Below are positions 1 through 6,164 of a DNA stretch of 6,164 nt, piece after piece. Under the pieces are notes generated by a model. The model was not told the DNA's origin. It did not search any database and saw nothing but the letters and a program-made list of their open reading frames with translations. The stretch spans positions 1-6,164 of the forward strand of contig CAMBGO010000145.1 in NCBI GenBank assembly GCA_945866165.1, read 5' to 3'. Made by a program: the position numbers and the translations under genes. This DNA is from Chitinophaga pinensis (GTDB lineage Bacteria; Bacteroidota; Bacteroidia; Chitinophagales; Chitinophagaceae). Position 1 is the first letter of the stretch. Each line of letters opens with the position of its first letter.

Positions 1-322
1 AACTGCGCAGATACCAGGAAGAAAGGCACCAATTCTTATCACAGAAGAGATGATTATGACCATGAGAAGGGGAAGTGTAATTGTTGACCTTGCAGCATCA
101 ACTGGCGGTAATACACCATTGACGAAGGACCGCGAGGTAGTAAACCATAATGGTGTTACAATCATTGGTGACAGCAATTTACCTGCAACAATGCCTTCAG
201 ACTCAAGTAAATTATACGGGAAAAATATTTTGAATTTTATCCAACTGCTACTTGATAAAGACGGAAAAATTGTTGCTGAATCAACAGACGATTTGGTAAT
301 TGGAACGCGTGCAGTTGTATAA
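1..322 (+). CDS. pntAA: NAD(P)+ transhydrogenase subunit alpha-1, NAD(H)-binding domain (3' end only)
   Basis: This is the last 106 codons of a gene that begins upstream of the window; the frame is open from base 2 and ends at TAA 320-322. The protein is the cytoplasmic NAD(H)-binding domain I of proton-translocating transhydrogenase, which passes hydride to NADP+ held by the beta subunit. The visible part starts T-A-Q-I-P-G-R-K-A-P, matching the family's TALIPGKPAP segment, and continues with L-I-T-E-E-M, then S-V-I-V-D-L-A-A and G-G-N, then N-L-P and S-S-K-L-Y-G-K-N, all domain I signatures. The ATG at 50 lies inside this conserved stretch, so it is not the start. The protein ends straight after domain I, and the membrane part follows as a separate gene, which is the three-subunit arrangement seen in Rhodospirillum rubrum and unlike the fused E. 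coli PntA. The upstream part and promoter are not visible. Confidence 0.95.
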   Translation, partial: TAQIPGRKAPILITEEMIMTMRRGSVIVDLAASTGGNTPLTKDREVVNHNGVTIIGDSNLPATMPSDSSKLYGKNILNFIQLLLDKDGKIVAESTDDLVIGTRAVV

Positions 323-353
323 TCATTTTTAAAAAATTTATTAACCTAGAATC

Positions 354-662
354 ATGAATCAAATATTAGAATGGATCTCATTACATCAAGAGATGATTTA
401 TGTGGTTGTGCTCATGATATTTGTTGGGATTGAAATTATTGGAAAGGTTCCAAGTGTATTGCATACTCCATTGATGAGTGGCGCCAACGCCATACATGGA
501 GTAGTAATTATTGGTGCTATTATTGTTATGGGAAAAGCGGAAGAAGGAAATATTGCGGCACTTATTTTAGGGTTTCTTGCTGTTGTATTGGGAACACTTA
601 ATGTGGTTGGTGGTTTCGTTGTTACGGATAGAATGTTGGAAATGTTTAAGAAGAAAAAATAA
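354..662 (+). CDS. pntAB: NAD(P)+ transhydrogenase subunit alpha-2, small membrane subunit
   Basis: This 102-aa hydrophobic protein is the alpha-side part of membrane domain II of transhydrogenase, which packs with the beta subunit to form the proton pathway in the inner membrane. Three membrane segments are visible at about residues 14-31, 46-61 and 67-91, as expected for the separate alpha-2 subunit of three-subunit enzymes. The signature is V-P-S-V-L-H-T-P-L-M-S-G-A-N-A-I-H-G at residues 32-49, matching V-P-x-L-H-T-P-L-M-S-x-x-N-A-I-x-G of E. coli PntA. The C-terminus is a basic KKKK tail, probably cytoplasmic. ATG 354 is the first start after the upstream stop and gives a full-length protein; no Shine-Dalgarno is visible, and the leader is A/T-rich. 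It lies 31 bases after the alpha-1 stop and 20 bases before the beta start, so the three genes are almost certainly one operon. Confidence 0.95.
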   Translation: MNQILEWISLHQEMIYVVVLMIFVGIEIIGKVPSVLHTPLMSGANAIHGVVIIGAIIVMGKAEEGNIAALILGFLAVVLGTLNVVGGFVVTDRMLEMFKKKK

Positions 663-682
663 TAAAGTTTAATTACGCTACA

Positions 683-2119
683 ATGGAGTTGAACATACTT
701 GCTTTATGTTATTTGTTAGGATCCGTTTCGTTTATTATCGGATTGAAGATGTTATCTAATCCTGCCTCTGCAAGAAAGGGGAACCTTGTTGCAGCCACTG
801 GTATGTTCATCGCCATTGTTGGAACGATATTTCTATACCAAGAGAATGGTCAGAAATTACATAATTATAGCTGGATATTCGGCGGTCTTCTTATCGGAAC
901 AATCATTGGGACGGTCATGGCAAAAAAAGTTCAGATGACTGCCATGCCGGAAATGGTAAGCTTATTTAATGGAATGGGAGGTGCTTGTGCTGCATTGATT
1001 TCCATCATCGAGTTCAAACATTTGATTGAAGTTGATCCGAGGGTATTTGCTCACTTGGGGTATGCATTTTTTTCTCACCTTGATCAGACAAAATTGCTCA
1101 TCATTTTACTTGGTTTAATCATTGGTGGGGTATCTTTTTCAGGAAGCATGATTGCTTGGGGGAAGTTAAATGGTAAGATTAAAGACTTCTCATTTAAAGG
1201 TCAGCATATTTTTAATTTACTGTTATTGATTGCAAACATTCTGTTGGCGGCTTATATTATTATTGGTAGACCAGAGCAAAGTCCATTTTATTTTTATATA
1301 ATTATATTTTTATCACTTTTATATGGTGTGTTTTTTGTGCTTCCTATTGGTGGGGCAGATATGCCTGTTGTAATCTCTTTATTAAACTCATTTACTGGCG
1401 TGGCAGCGGCATGCGGAGGTTTTTTGTATGACAACAAGGTGATGCTGACGGGTGGAATTTTGGTTGGTGCTGCTGGAACATTATTAACGATTTTGATGTG
1501 CAAGGCCATGAACAGGTCACTCAAAAACGTATTAATTGGATCTTTTGGTGGAACTAGTGCAGTTGGCGCTGGAGTGGCCATCACTGGATCCTATAAGGAA
1601 ATATCATTGAGTGATGCTGCTGTTATCATGGGGTATGCAAATAAGGTACTGATTGTACCTGGATACGGTTTGGCTGTAGCACAGGCACAGCATGTTTGCC
1701 ATGAATTGGAAAAAACACTTGAGAGCAAAGGTGTAGAAGTTAAATATGCCATTCATCCTGTTGCAGGAAGAATGCCAGGACATATGAATGTGCTTCTTGC
1801 TGAAGCAGATGTTAGTTATGAAAAGCTTCTTGAAATGGAAGTTGCAAATGAAGAGTTTAAAACTGCAGATGTTGTGTTGGTCTTAGGTGCCAATGATGTT
1901 GTTAACCCTGCAGCGAAATCAGACCCAGCGTCTCCTATATATGGAATGCCTATTTTAGAAGTTGAAGAGGCAAAGCACGTTATTGTTAATAAACGCAGCA
2001 TGAAACCTGGTTATGCGGGAATTGAAAACCAATTATTCTTTCAGCCCAAAACTTCAATGCTCTTTGGAGATGCCAAGAAAGCCTTGCAAGATCTCTTAGC
2101 TGAGATAAGGAGTATTTAG
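683..2119 (+). CDS. pntB: NAD(P)+ transhydrogenase subunit beta
   Basis: This 478-aa protein is the complete beta subunit: membrane domain II (about residues 1-285, multiple hydrophobic helices) followed by the cytoplasmic NADP(H)-binding domain III (about 310-478). Domain III shows the nucleotide-binding turn G-Y-G-L-A-V-A-Q-A-Q (327-336), the G-R-M-P-G-H-M-N-V-L-L-A-E-A block (362-375), G-A-N-D-V-V-N-P-A-A (402-411), K-R-S-M (437-440) and G-Y-A-G-I-E-N (443-449), all diagnostic. In the membrane part, M-P-V-V-I-S-L-L-N-S (227-236) carries Asn235, matching E. coli Asn222 of the proton pathway. Asn96 sits where E. coli has His91; from memory, Asn here is a common natural variant. Length is close to E. 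coli PntB (462 aa). ATG 683 aligns with the family N-terminus, with no obvious Shine-Dalgarno. It is the last gene of the transhydrogenase operon. No truncation or frameshift is seen. Confidence 0.97.
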   Translation: MELNILALCYLLGSVSFIIGLKMLSNPASARKGNLVAATGMFIAIVGTIFLYQENGQKLHNYSWIFGGLLIGTIIGTVMAKKVQMTAMPEMVSLFNGMGGACAALISIIEFKHLIEVDPRVFAHLGYAFFSHLDQTKLLIILLGLIIGGVSFSGSMIAWGKLNGKIKDFSFKGQHIFNLLLLIANILLAAYIIIGRPEQSPFYFYIIIFLSLLYGVFFVLPIGGADMPVVISLLNSFTGVAAACGGFLYDNKVMLTGGILVGAAGTLLTILMCKAMNRSLKNVLIGSFGGTSAVGAGVAITGSYKEISLSDAAVIMGYANKVLIVPGYGLAVAQAQHVCHELEKTLESKGVEVKYAIHPVAGRMPGHMNVLLAEADVSYEKLLEMEVANEEFKTADVVLVLGANDVVNPAAKSDPASPIYGMPILEVEEAKHVIVNKRSMKPGYAGIENQLFFQPKTSMLFGDAKKALQDLLAEIRSI

Positions 2120-2141
2120 CAAGATAAATTCTACAAGGTTT

Positions 2142-2190
2142 TCATGATTTGATTTCATATTTTTATGGGATCTAAAATGATTTATCATGA
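2142..2190 (+). repeat. Imperfect inverted repeat covering the peptidase start codon
   Basis: TCATGAT at 2142-2148 is the exact reverse complement of ATCATGA at 2184-2190, and the second arm contains the ATG of the M28 peptidase. Inside it, TCAT (2155-2158) can pair with ATGA (2177-2180), extended by TTT (2160-2162) with AAA (2174-2176) across one bulged A. The stem is interrupted and A/T-rich, so it is weak. It occupies most of the 67-base gap after pntB. It could affect initiation or be chance; no U-tract of a typical terminator follows. Confidence 0.25.
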
Positions 2191-4415
2191 GAATTTTCAT
2201 CACTACAGTTTTTGCGTTTTTTCTATTTATTTCTACAAATGCCCAACAAAAATTAAGCGGATTTTTTCCCGCAAATACTCAAAGACAAGTTGATTACGAG
2301 AAGGAATTTGATGCCTTAATAAGTACAAAAAACCAAGATGAATGGATGAAGTTTTTAACTTCTAGGCCCCACCATATTGGTTCAACCCAAGGTAAAGCCA
2401 ATGCAGATTTCATGGCCAATCTTTTCAGGCAATGGGGATATGAAACTGAACTATCATCATATGATGTATTGTTTCCAACTCCTAAATCTAGGTTGCTTGA
2501 ACTATTTGGTGATAAACCATACAAAGCTAAACTTGAAGAAACAACATTAAAAGAAGATGCTACCTCTGGTCAAAAATCGGAGCAGCTTCCATCATACAAT
2601 GCGTATTCAGCCGATGGTGATGTTACAGCAGAATTGGTTTTTGTGAATAGGGGCGTGCCTGCTGATTACGAAGAATTGGATAGAATGGGAATCAGTGTTA
2701 AGGGAAAGATTGTTATTGCAAAATATGGTGGCTCATGGAGGGGTATCAAACCGAAGGTGGCTTCAGAACATGGCGCAATTGGTTGTTTGATTTATTCTGA
2801 TCCCATGGATGATGGATACGCGGAAGGCGATGTATATCCCAAAGGTCCGTTTCGTCCAAAGCAAGGAATCCAAAGGGGTTCTGTGATGGATATGCCAGTT
2901 TATCCTGGTGACCCATCAACGCCAGGATATGGATCAACTGCTGATGCAAAGAGGCTTGACAGAAAAGACATTACCACCATCATGAAAATTCCTGTGTTGC
3001 CAATTTCATATGAAGACGCATTGCCGCTTCTTACTGCACTCAATGGTCCAGTTGCACCAGCTTCTTGGCGCGGTGGACTTCCTATAACATATCATGTTGG
3101 TCCAAGTGTTGCAAAAGTAAGGTTAGCTCTTCAGTTTAATTGGGATTATAGACCCTTGTATAATGTTATTGCAAAAATGAAAGGAAGTGAATATCCTGAT
3201 CAATGGGTTATCCGTGGTAACCACCATGATGGATGGGTGAATGGTGCAGCAGATCCAATTAGTGGAATGGTTGCTGAAATGGAAGAGGCCAGGGCCATTG
3301 GTGAACTTACAAAGAAAGGATATAGGCCAAAAAGGACAATAGTTTTTTGTGCTTGGGATGGTGAGGAACCTTCTTTATTGGGTTCAACTGAATGGGTTGA
3401 AGACCATGCTGAAGAATTACAAAAGAAGACTGTTGCCTACCTTAATTCAGATGGTAATAGCAGGGGCTTTGTAGGATTCAGTGGATCACATGCTTTGGAG
3501 CAGTTTTTTAATGAAATCGCTACAAGTGTTGTTGATCCACAAACTGGCGTAACGGTTTCAGAACGTCGCTATGCAAAGTCTTTGGCCGATGCAGACAGAT
3601 CTAGTAAGGCTAAACTAATTGGCAATAAATATTTCAAAATAGGGGCATTGGGTGCGGGGTCTGATTATTCTCCATTTTTTCAACACCTTGGAATCCCATC
3701 TGCTAACATTGGCTTTGGTGGTGAAGGGGATGGCGGAGAATATCATTCAATTTATGATTCATATGATCATTTTACCCGATTCAAAGATCCAGGATTTCAA
3801 TATGGCACAGCATTGGCAAAAACCACAGGAAGGGCAATGCTTCGTTTGGCAAATGCTGATGTATTGCCTTTTGATTATTCGATTTTGGTAAAGACAATTG
3901 GTGAATATGTTGCAGATGTTAAGACTTCTTTGGAATTGAAACGTACTGACGATGAAATGCTAAATAGATTGATCAAAGAAAAAGTATATGAACTTGCTAA
4001 AGATCCTACACTGGGCTTTGCAGGACCATCACCAAAGCAACTTGTACCGTATTTAGATTTTAGCAGTATCGACAATGCAATGACATTGGTTAGAACATCT
4101 TCAGAAGAATTAAAAGCAGCTATTGAAAAAGCAGGTTCTGCGGATGCGCAAAAAAGGGCTCGCCTGAATGAAATTTTATATCAATCTGAACAAAAACTAC
4201 TGAATCCAAATGGTTTGCCTAGAAGACCTTGGTACAAGCACATGATTTATGCTCCTGGTTTTTATACAGGTTATGGCGTTAAAACATTGCCTGGTATTCG
4301 GGAAGGTATAGAGGAGAGCAATTGGAAGGAAGCACAAGATTATATAAATATTGTAGCCAATACACTCTTGCAATTTAATTTTTCATTGCAAAAGGGGATT
4401 GAAGCTTTAAGATGA
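2187..4415 (+). CDS. Secreted M28 zinc peptidase, glutamate carboxypeptidase II-like (PA + M28 + dimerisation domains)
   Basis: This 742-aa protein is a probable exported metallopeptidase with the layout and length of human GCPII (750 aa). A cleavable signal peptide covers residues 1-19 (cut before QQ; no lipobox Cys), so it should act in the periplasm or outside the cell. A protease-associated domain spans about 120-310, including G-I-Q-R-G (227-231) and G-D-P-S-T-P-G-Y (241-248). The catalytic domain, about 310-590, keeps every expected metal and catalytic residue: His346 and Asp356 (N-H-H-D-G-W-V-N-G-A-A-D), Glu393 as general base and Glu394 (W-D-G-E-E), Asp422 (N-S-D) and His520 (E-Y-H-S-I-Y). 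A transferrin-receptor-like dimerisation domain covers about 600-742 (L-P-R-R-P-W-Y-K-H, I-Y-A-P, L-P-G-I). The GCPII arginine patch and one glutamate-sensing Lys are not conserved, so aminopeptidase or dipeptidase activity is as likely as glutamate carboxypeptidase; the substrate is inferred, not known. The stop overlaps the next gene by 4 bases. Confidence 0.93.
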   Translation: MRIFITTVFAFFLFISTNAQQKLSGFFPANTQRQVDYEKEFDALISTKNQDEWMKFLTSRPHHIGSTQGKANADFMANLFRQWGYETELSSYDVLFPTPKSRLLELFGDKPYKAKLEETTLKEDATSGQKSEQLPSYNAYSADGDVTAELVFVNRGVPADYEELDRMGISVKGKIVIAKYGGSWRGIKPKVASEHGAIGCLIYSDPMDDGYAEGDVYPKGPFRPKQGIQRGSVMDMPVYPGDPSTPGYGSTADAKRLDRKDITTIMKIPVLPISYEDALPLLTALNGPVAPASWRGGLPITYHVGPSVAKVRLALQFNWDYRPLYNVIAKMKGSEYPDQWVIRGNHHDGWVNGAADPISGMVAEMEEARAIGELTKKGYRPKRTIVFCAWDGEEPSLLGSTEWVEDHAEELQKKTVAYLNSDGNSRGFVGFSGSHALEQFFNEIATSVVDPQTGVTVSERRYAKSLADADRSSKAKLIGNKYFKIGALGAGSDYSPFFQHLGIPSANIGFGGEGDGGEYHSIYDSYDHFTRFKDPGFQYGTALAKTTGRAMLRLANADVLPFDYSILVKTIGEYVADVKTSLELKRTDDEMLNRLIKEKVYELAKDPTLGFAGPSPKQLVPYLDFSSIDNAMTLVRTSSEELKAAIEKAGSADAQKRARLNEILYQSEQKLLNPNGLPRRPWYKHMIYAPGFYTGYGVKTLPGIREGIEESNWKEAQDYINIVANTLLQFNFSLQKGIEALR

Positions 4416-4420
4416 TGATG
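4412..4420 (+). promoter_or_regulatory. ATGA stop/start overlap with three tandem ATG codons
   Basis: The sequence ATGATGATG contains the peptidase stop codon TGA (4413-4415) inside the methyltransferase start region. A ribosome finishing the peptidase can restart here, so the two genes are probably translationally coupled. A GGGG run at 4394-4397 is the only weak Shine-Dalgarno candidate and is rather far from the first ATG. Confidence 0.6.
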
Positions 4421-5806
4421 CCTGATGGATTTCTCCAATCGTTGGAAGTGTGTGAAGGGTTTGATTTGAATCATTTTGTAGAAGCACATCAACAAGAACC
4501 AGTTGTTTCTGTTAGAATTAATCAGCCCAAAGTCAATCATTATATTGATGGTGGATCTGAATTGGCTTCAGTTGAAGAGGGCGTATTCAATGTAGAAAAT
4601 ATCAAGGGTAAAGTAAGATGGGCTGATGCAGGACTCTATCTTAAAAAAAGGCCAATTTATACGCTTGATCCTCTATTTCATGCAGGACTATATTATGTTC
4701 AAGAGGCATCCAGTATGTTCATTGATCATGCGCTCTCTGTTGTTTTATCCGATAGGGAAAATTTGGCCGCCTTGGATCTTTGTGCATCACCAGGCGGGAA
4801 AACAACGCTACTGGCTTCATTGCCTAATTTTAGGGTAGTATTAGCAAACGAAATCATACAATCGCGTGTAGGAGCTTTATTTGAGAATGTTGTAAAGTGG
4901 GGAGCACCACATGTTTTTATCTCCAACAATGACCCCAAGGATTTTGCTAAACTTGGAGGATTTTTTGATGTGGTGATGGTGGACGCCCCATGCAGTGGTA
5001 GCGGTCTATTCAGAAAAGATCCACATGCAAAAGAAATATGGAATAAAGAGTTGGTTGAATTTTGTTCAGTTAGACAAAAGCGTATTTTAAATGATGCAGT
5101 TAACGTGCTTGCAGATGGCGGCTATCTTTTATATTCAACTTGTTCTTATTCTTTTGCTGAAAATGAAATGAACCTGGATCATCTTGTTGAAGAGTATCAA
5201 CTTGAGTCGGTTTGTATACCGGTTCCAAGTGAGTGGGGAATTGTTCAATCAACATCTCCGAAATATGGGGCTTATGGGTACAGATTTTATCCAGACAAGA
5301 TTGCTGGGGAGGGATTTTATTGTGCCTTGCTCAAAAAATGTTCAACAGAAGGTATGCCAGCTTCTATAGCTAAAGGGAGTATTCAGCGGTACAATAACTG
5401 TAATATTGAAAAGTGGATCGAAAAGACACACGATTTGATTTTTTTTGCTCAACATGAAGATCTATTTGCTGTGAAACCTTCTAATGAACAGGATTTAAAG
5501 TTGTTTCAGGAAACAATTCATTTAAGGAAATCAGGAGTGAGGCTAGGCTCAATTGTTAGAGGGGAATTGAACCCAGACCATGAACTAGCAATGAGTTTAT
5601 TGGCACCAAGAAAAGTTCAAACGCATGATTTAACTCATGAGCAAGCATTGAATTTTTTAAGGAAAGAAAAAATAGATTTGTTGTCTAACGAAAAAGGTTG
5701 GGTTCTGATTACATATCTAGGAATTCCACTTGGGTGGGTAAAGGCCATGGAGGGCCGGTCAAACAATTATTATCCCAAGAATTGGCGAATTACCATGCGC
5801 AATTAA
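4412..5806 (+). CDS. RsmB/NOP-family rRNA cytosine-C5 methyltransferase (RsmF-like)
   Basis: This 464-aa cytoplasmic enzyme should transfer a methyl group from S-adenosylmethionine to C5 of a cytosine in ribosomal RNA. An N-terminal domain (about 1-90) precedes the Rossmann methyltransferase core (about 91-310). The core has the SAM-binding motif L-D-L-C-A-S-P-G-G-K (121-130), motif IV D-A-P-C-S-G-S-G (191-198) and motif VI Y-S-T-C-S (241-245). Cys244 is the expected nucleophile and Cys194 the product-release cysteine; both are present, so the enzyme looks active. The C-terminal part (about 320-464) resembles the RNA-binding extension of E. coli RsmF, with G-I-P-L-G-W-V-K (437-444) and the typical ending N-Y-Y-P-K-N-W-R-I (452-460). 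The target base (for example 16S C1407, as for RsmF) cannot be fixed from sequence. The start is one of three tandem ATGs at 4412, 4415 and 4418; the first overlaps the peptidase stop as ATGA, pointing to translational coupling. Confidence 0.93.
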   Translation: MMMPDGFLQSLEVCEGFDLNHFVEAHQQEPVVSVRINQPKVNHYIDGGSELASVEEGVFNVENIKGKVRWADAGLYLKKRPIYTLDPLFHAGLYYVQEASSMFIDHALSVVLSDRENLAALDLCASPGGKTTLLASLPNFRVVLANEIIQSRVGALFENVVKWGAPHVFISNNDPKDFAKLGGFFDVVMVDAPCSGSGLFRKDPHAKEIWNKELVEFCSVRQKRILNDAVNVLADGGYLLYSTCSYSFAENEMNLDHLVEEYQLESVCIPVPSEWGIVQSTSPKYGAYGYRFYPDKIAGEGFYCALLKKCSTEGMPASIAKGSIQRYNNCNIEKWIEKTHDLIFFAQHEDLFAVKPSNEQDLKLFQETIHLRKSGVRLGSIVRGELNPDHELAMSLLAPRKVQTHDLTHEQALNFLRKEKIDLLSNEKGWVLITYLGIPLGWVKAMEGRSNNYYPKNWRITMRN

Positions 5807-5842
5807 AAATCAAAAAACATTTTCCTAGAAGGGTTTAAAAAG

Positions 5843-5873
5843 TTTCGTTTATCATTCAGAATAGATTAATTTG
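5843..5873 (+). promoter_or_regulatory. Possible Bacteroidota-type promoter before the LysM gene
   Basis: TTAATTTG at 5866-5873 matches the Bacteroidota -7 consensus TAnnTTTG except at the second base. An imperfect -33-like element, TTTCG, lies at 5843-5847, 18 bases upstream. The position, 17 bases before the start codon in the largest intergenic gap (84 bases), fits a promoter for a new transcription unit. The matches are short and the region is A/T-rich, so chance is a real alternative. Confidence 0.3.
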
Positions 5874-5880
5874 TACAAAA

Positions 5881-5886
5881 GAGGAG
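5881..5886 (+). promoter_or_regulatory. Shine-Dalgarno sequence of the LysM gene
   Basis: GAGGAG lies 4 bases before ATG 5891 and fixes that start. It stands out because the other complete genes here lack a good Shine-Dalgarno, as is usual in Bacteroidota, whose ribosomes depend little on it. Confidence 0.55.
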
Positions 5887-5890
5887 AATT

Positions 5891-6164
5891 ATGATTCGAG
5901 TTTTAATTTTTTTATTATGCTTTTGTAATGTTCTAACTCTAACTGCTCAGCAAAATGGTGTCTTTGCAAAAGTTGCAAGTGGAAATATTTATGTCGAGCA
6001 CGTGGTGATGCCAAAGGAAAACTGGTATAGTATTGGGAGAACGTATTTTTTGAGTCCAAAAGATATTGCACCATTTAACAAGCTTTCATTGGATAAGGGG
6101 TTGAGTATAGGGCAGGTTATTAAGATCCCGTTAATCGAAACTAATTTTGATCAACAATCAAATT
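5891..6164 (+). CDS. Secreted LysM-domain protein (5' end only)
   Basis: The first 91 codons of a gene are visible; the frame is still open at the window end. Residues 1-19 form a signal peptide (M-I-R-V-L-I-F-L-L..., cut likely before QQ), and its Cys10 and Cys12 do not fit a lipobox, so a soluble exported protein is expected. Residues 35-80 read as one LysM domain: an H-V-V-x-x-x-E-x-W-Y-S-I-G start (37-49), a middle S-P-K-D-I-A-P-F-N-K-L (55-65), and a G-L-S-I-G-Q-V-I-K-I-P end (70-80). This matches the common pattern HxVxxGETLYSIA...NxL...GLxIGQxLxIP. LysM domains bind N-acetylglucosamine-containing glycans such as peptidoglycan, so a cell-wall role is likely. What follows (more LysM copies, a hydrolase, or none) is outside the window. 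ATG 5891 is chosen because a Shine-Dalgarno precedes it and the signal peptide begins directly there. It was too truncated to appear as a closed reading frame. Confidence 0.85.
   Translation, partial: MIRVLIFLLCFCNVLTLTAQQNGVFAKVASGNIYVEHVVMPKENWYSIGRTYFLSPKDIAPFNKLSLDKGLSIGQVIKIPLIETNFDQQSN

Noticed and set aside
50..322. ATG at 50 as the start of a separate small gene of 90 codons
   Set aside because: The conserved domain I sequence of the transhydrogenase alpha subunit continues in frame upstream of this ATG to the window edge, so it is an internal methionine of a truncated gene.
1294..1584. Minus-strand open frame of 96 codons inside pntB
   Set aside because: It lies wholly antisense to a strongly conserved gene, and its sequence has no recognisable domain; it is a shadow of pntB codon use.
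2120..2165. Bacteroidota promoter (TAnnTTTG) upstream of the peptidase gene
   Set aside because: The best candidates, TAAATTCT and ATGATTTG, each miss two consensus bases and have no upstream -33 partner at the right spacing.
3652..3891. Plus-strand open frame of 79 codons in another frame of the peptidase gene
   Set aside because: It overlaps the conserved catalytic domain, including the His520 ligand region, and resembles no known protein.
5807..5840. Possible rho-independent terminator after the methyltransferase gene
   Set aside because: Only CCT/AGG around the loop AGA can pair well; flanking bases do not extend the stem, and there is no T-run directly after it.
5889..6074. Minus-strand open frame of 61 codons at the right end
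   Set aside because: It is antisense to the LysM gene, whose signal peptide, LysM motif and Shine-Dalgarno are clear on the plus strand.

Overview
The window is AT-rich and carries five protein-coding genes plus the start of a sixth, all on the + strand, with short gaps between them (31, 20, 67, -4 and 84 bases). It looks like ordinary chromosomal DNA from a member of the Bacteroidota. The grounds are the signal peptides of the two secreted proteins, both ending in ...AQQ; A/T-rich leaders mostly lacking Shine-Dalgarno sequences; one weak TAnnTTTG-like promoter element; and the gene types themselves. Genus cannot be set from this sequence alone.

Bases 1-2119 hold a proton-translocating NAD(P)+ transhydrogenase operon of the three-subunit type: the last 106 codons of the NAD(H)-binding alpha-1 subunit, a complete small membrane subunit alpha-2 (102 aa), and a complete beta subunit (478 aa) with the membrane channel and NADP(H)-binding domain. 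Together they form the inner-membrane enzyme that couples hydride transfer between NADH and NADP+ to proton movement, usually supplying NADPH.

Bases 2187-5806 hold two genes overlapping by 4 bases (ATGA). The first encodes a 742-aa secreted M28 zinc peptidase with the full architecture of glutamate carboxypeptidase II (PA domain, catalytic domain, transferrin-receptor-like dimerisation domain). Its metal site is intact, but the arginine patch that gives human GCPII its glutamate preference is absent. The second encodes a 464-aa RsmB/NOP-family rRNA cytosine-C5 methyltransferase. The overlap implies co-translation, though no functional link between the two is obvious.

From 5891 to the window end is the start of a secreted LysM-domain protein, preceded by an 84-base gap with a possible promoter and a clear Shine-Dalgarno sequence. 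It is cut by the window edge.

I see no RNA genes, mobile elements, CRISPR arrays or clear signs of recent transfer, and no gene-free stretch over 300 bases. I did not find an undescribed system here. The most useful second looks are the substrate specificity of the M28 peptidase and the identity of the truncated LysM protein.
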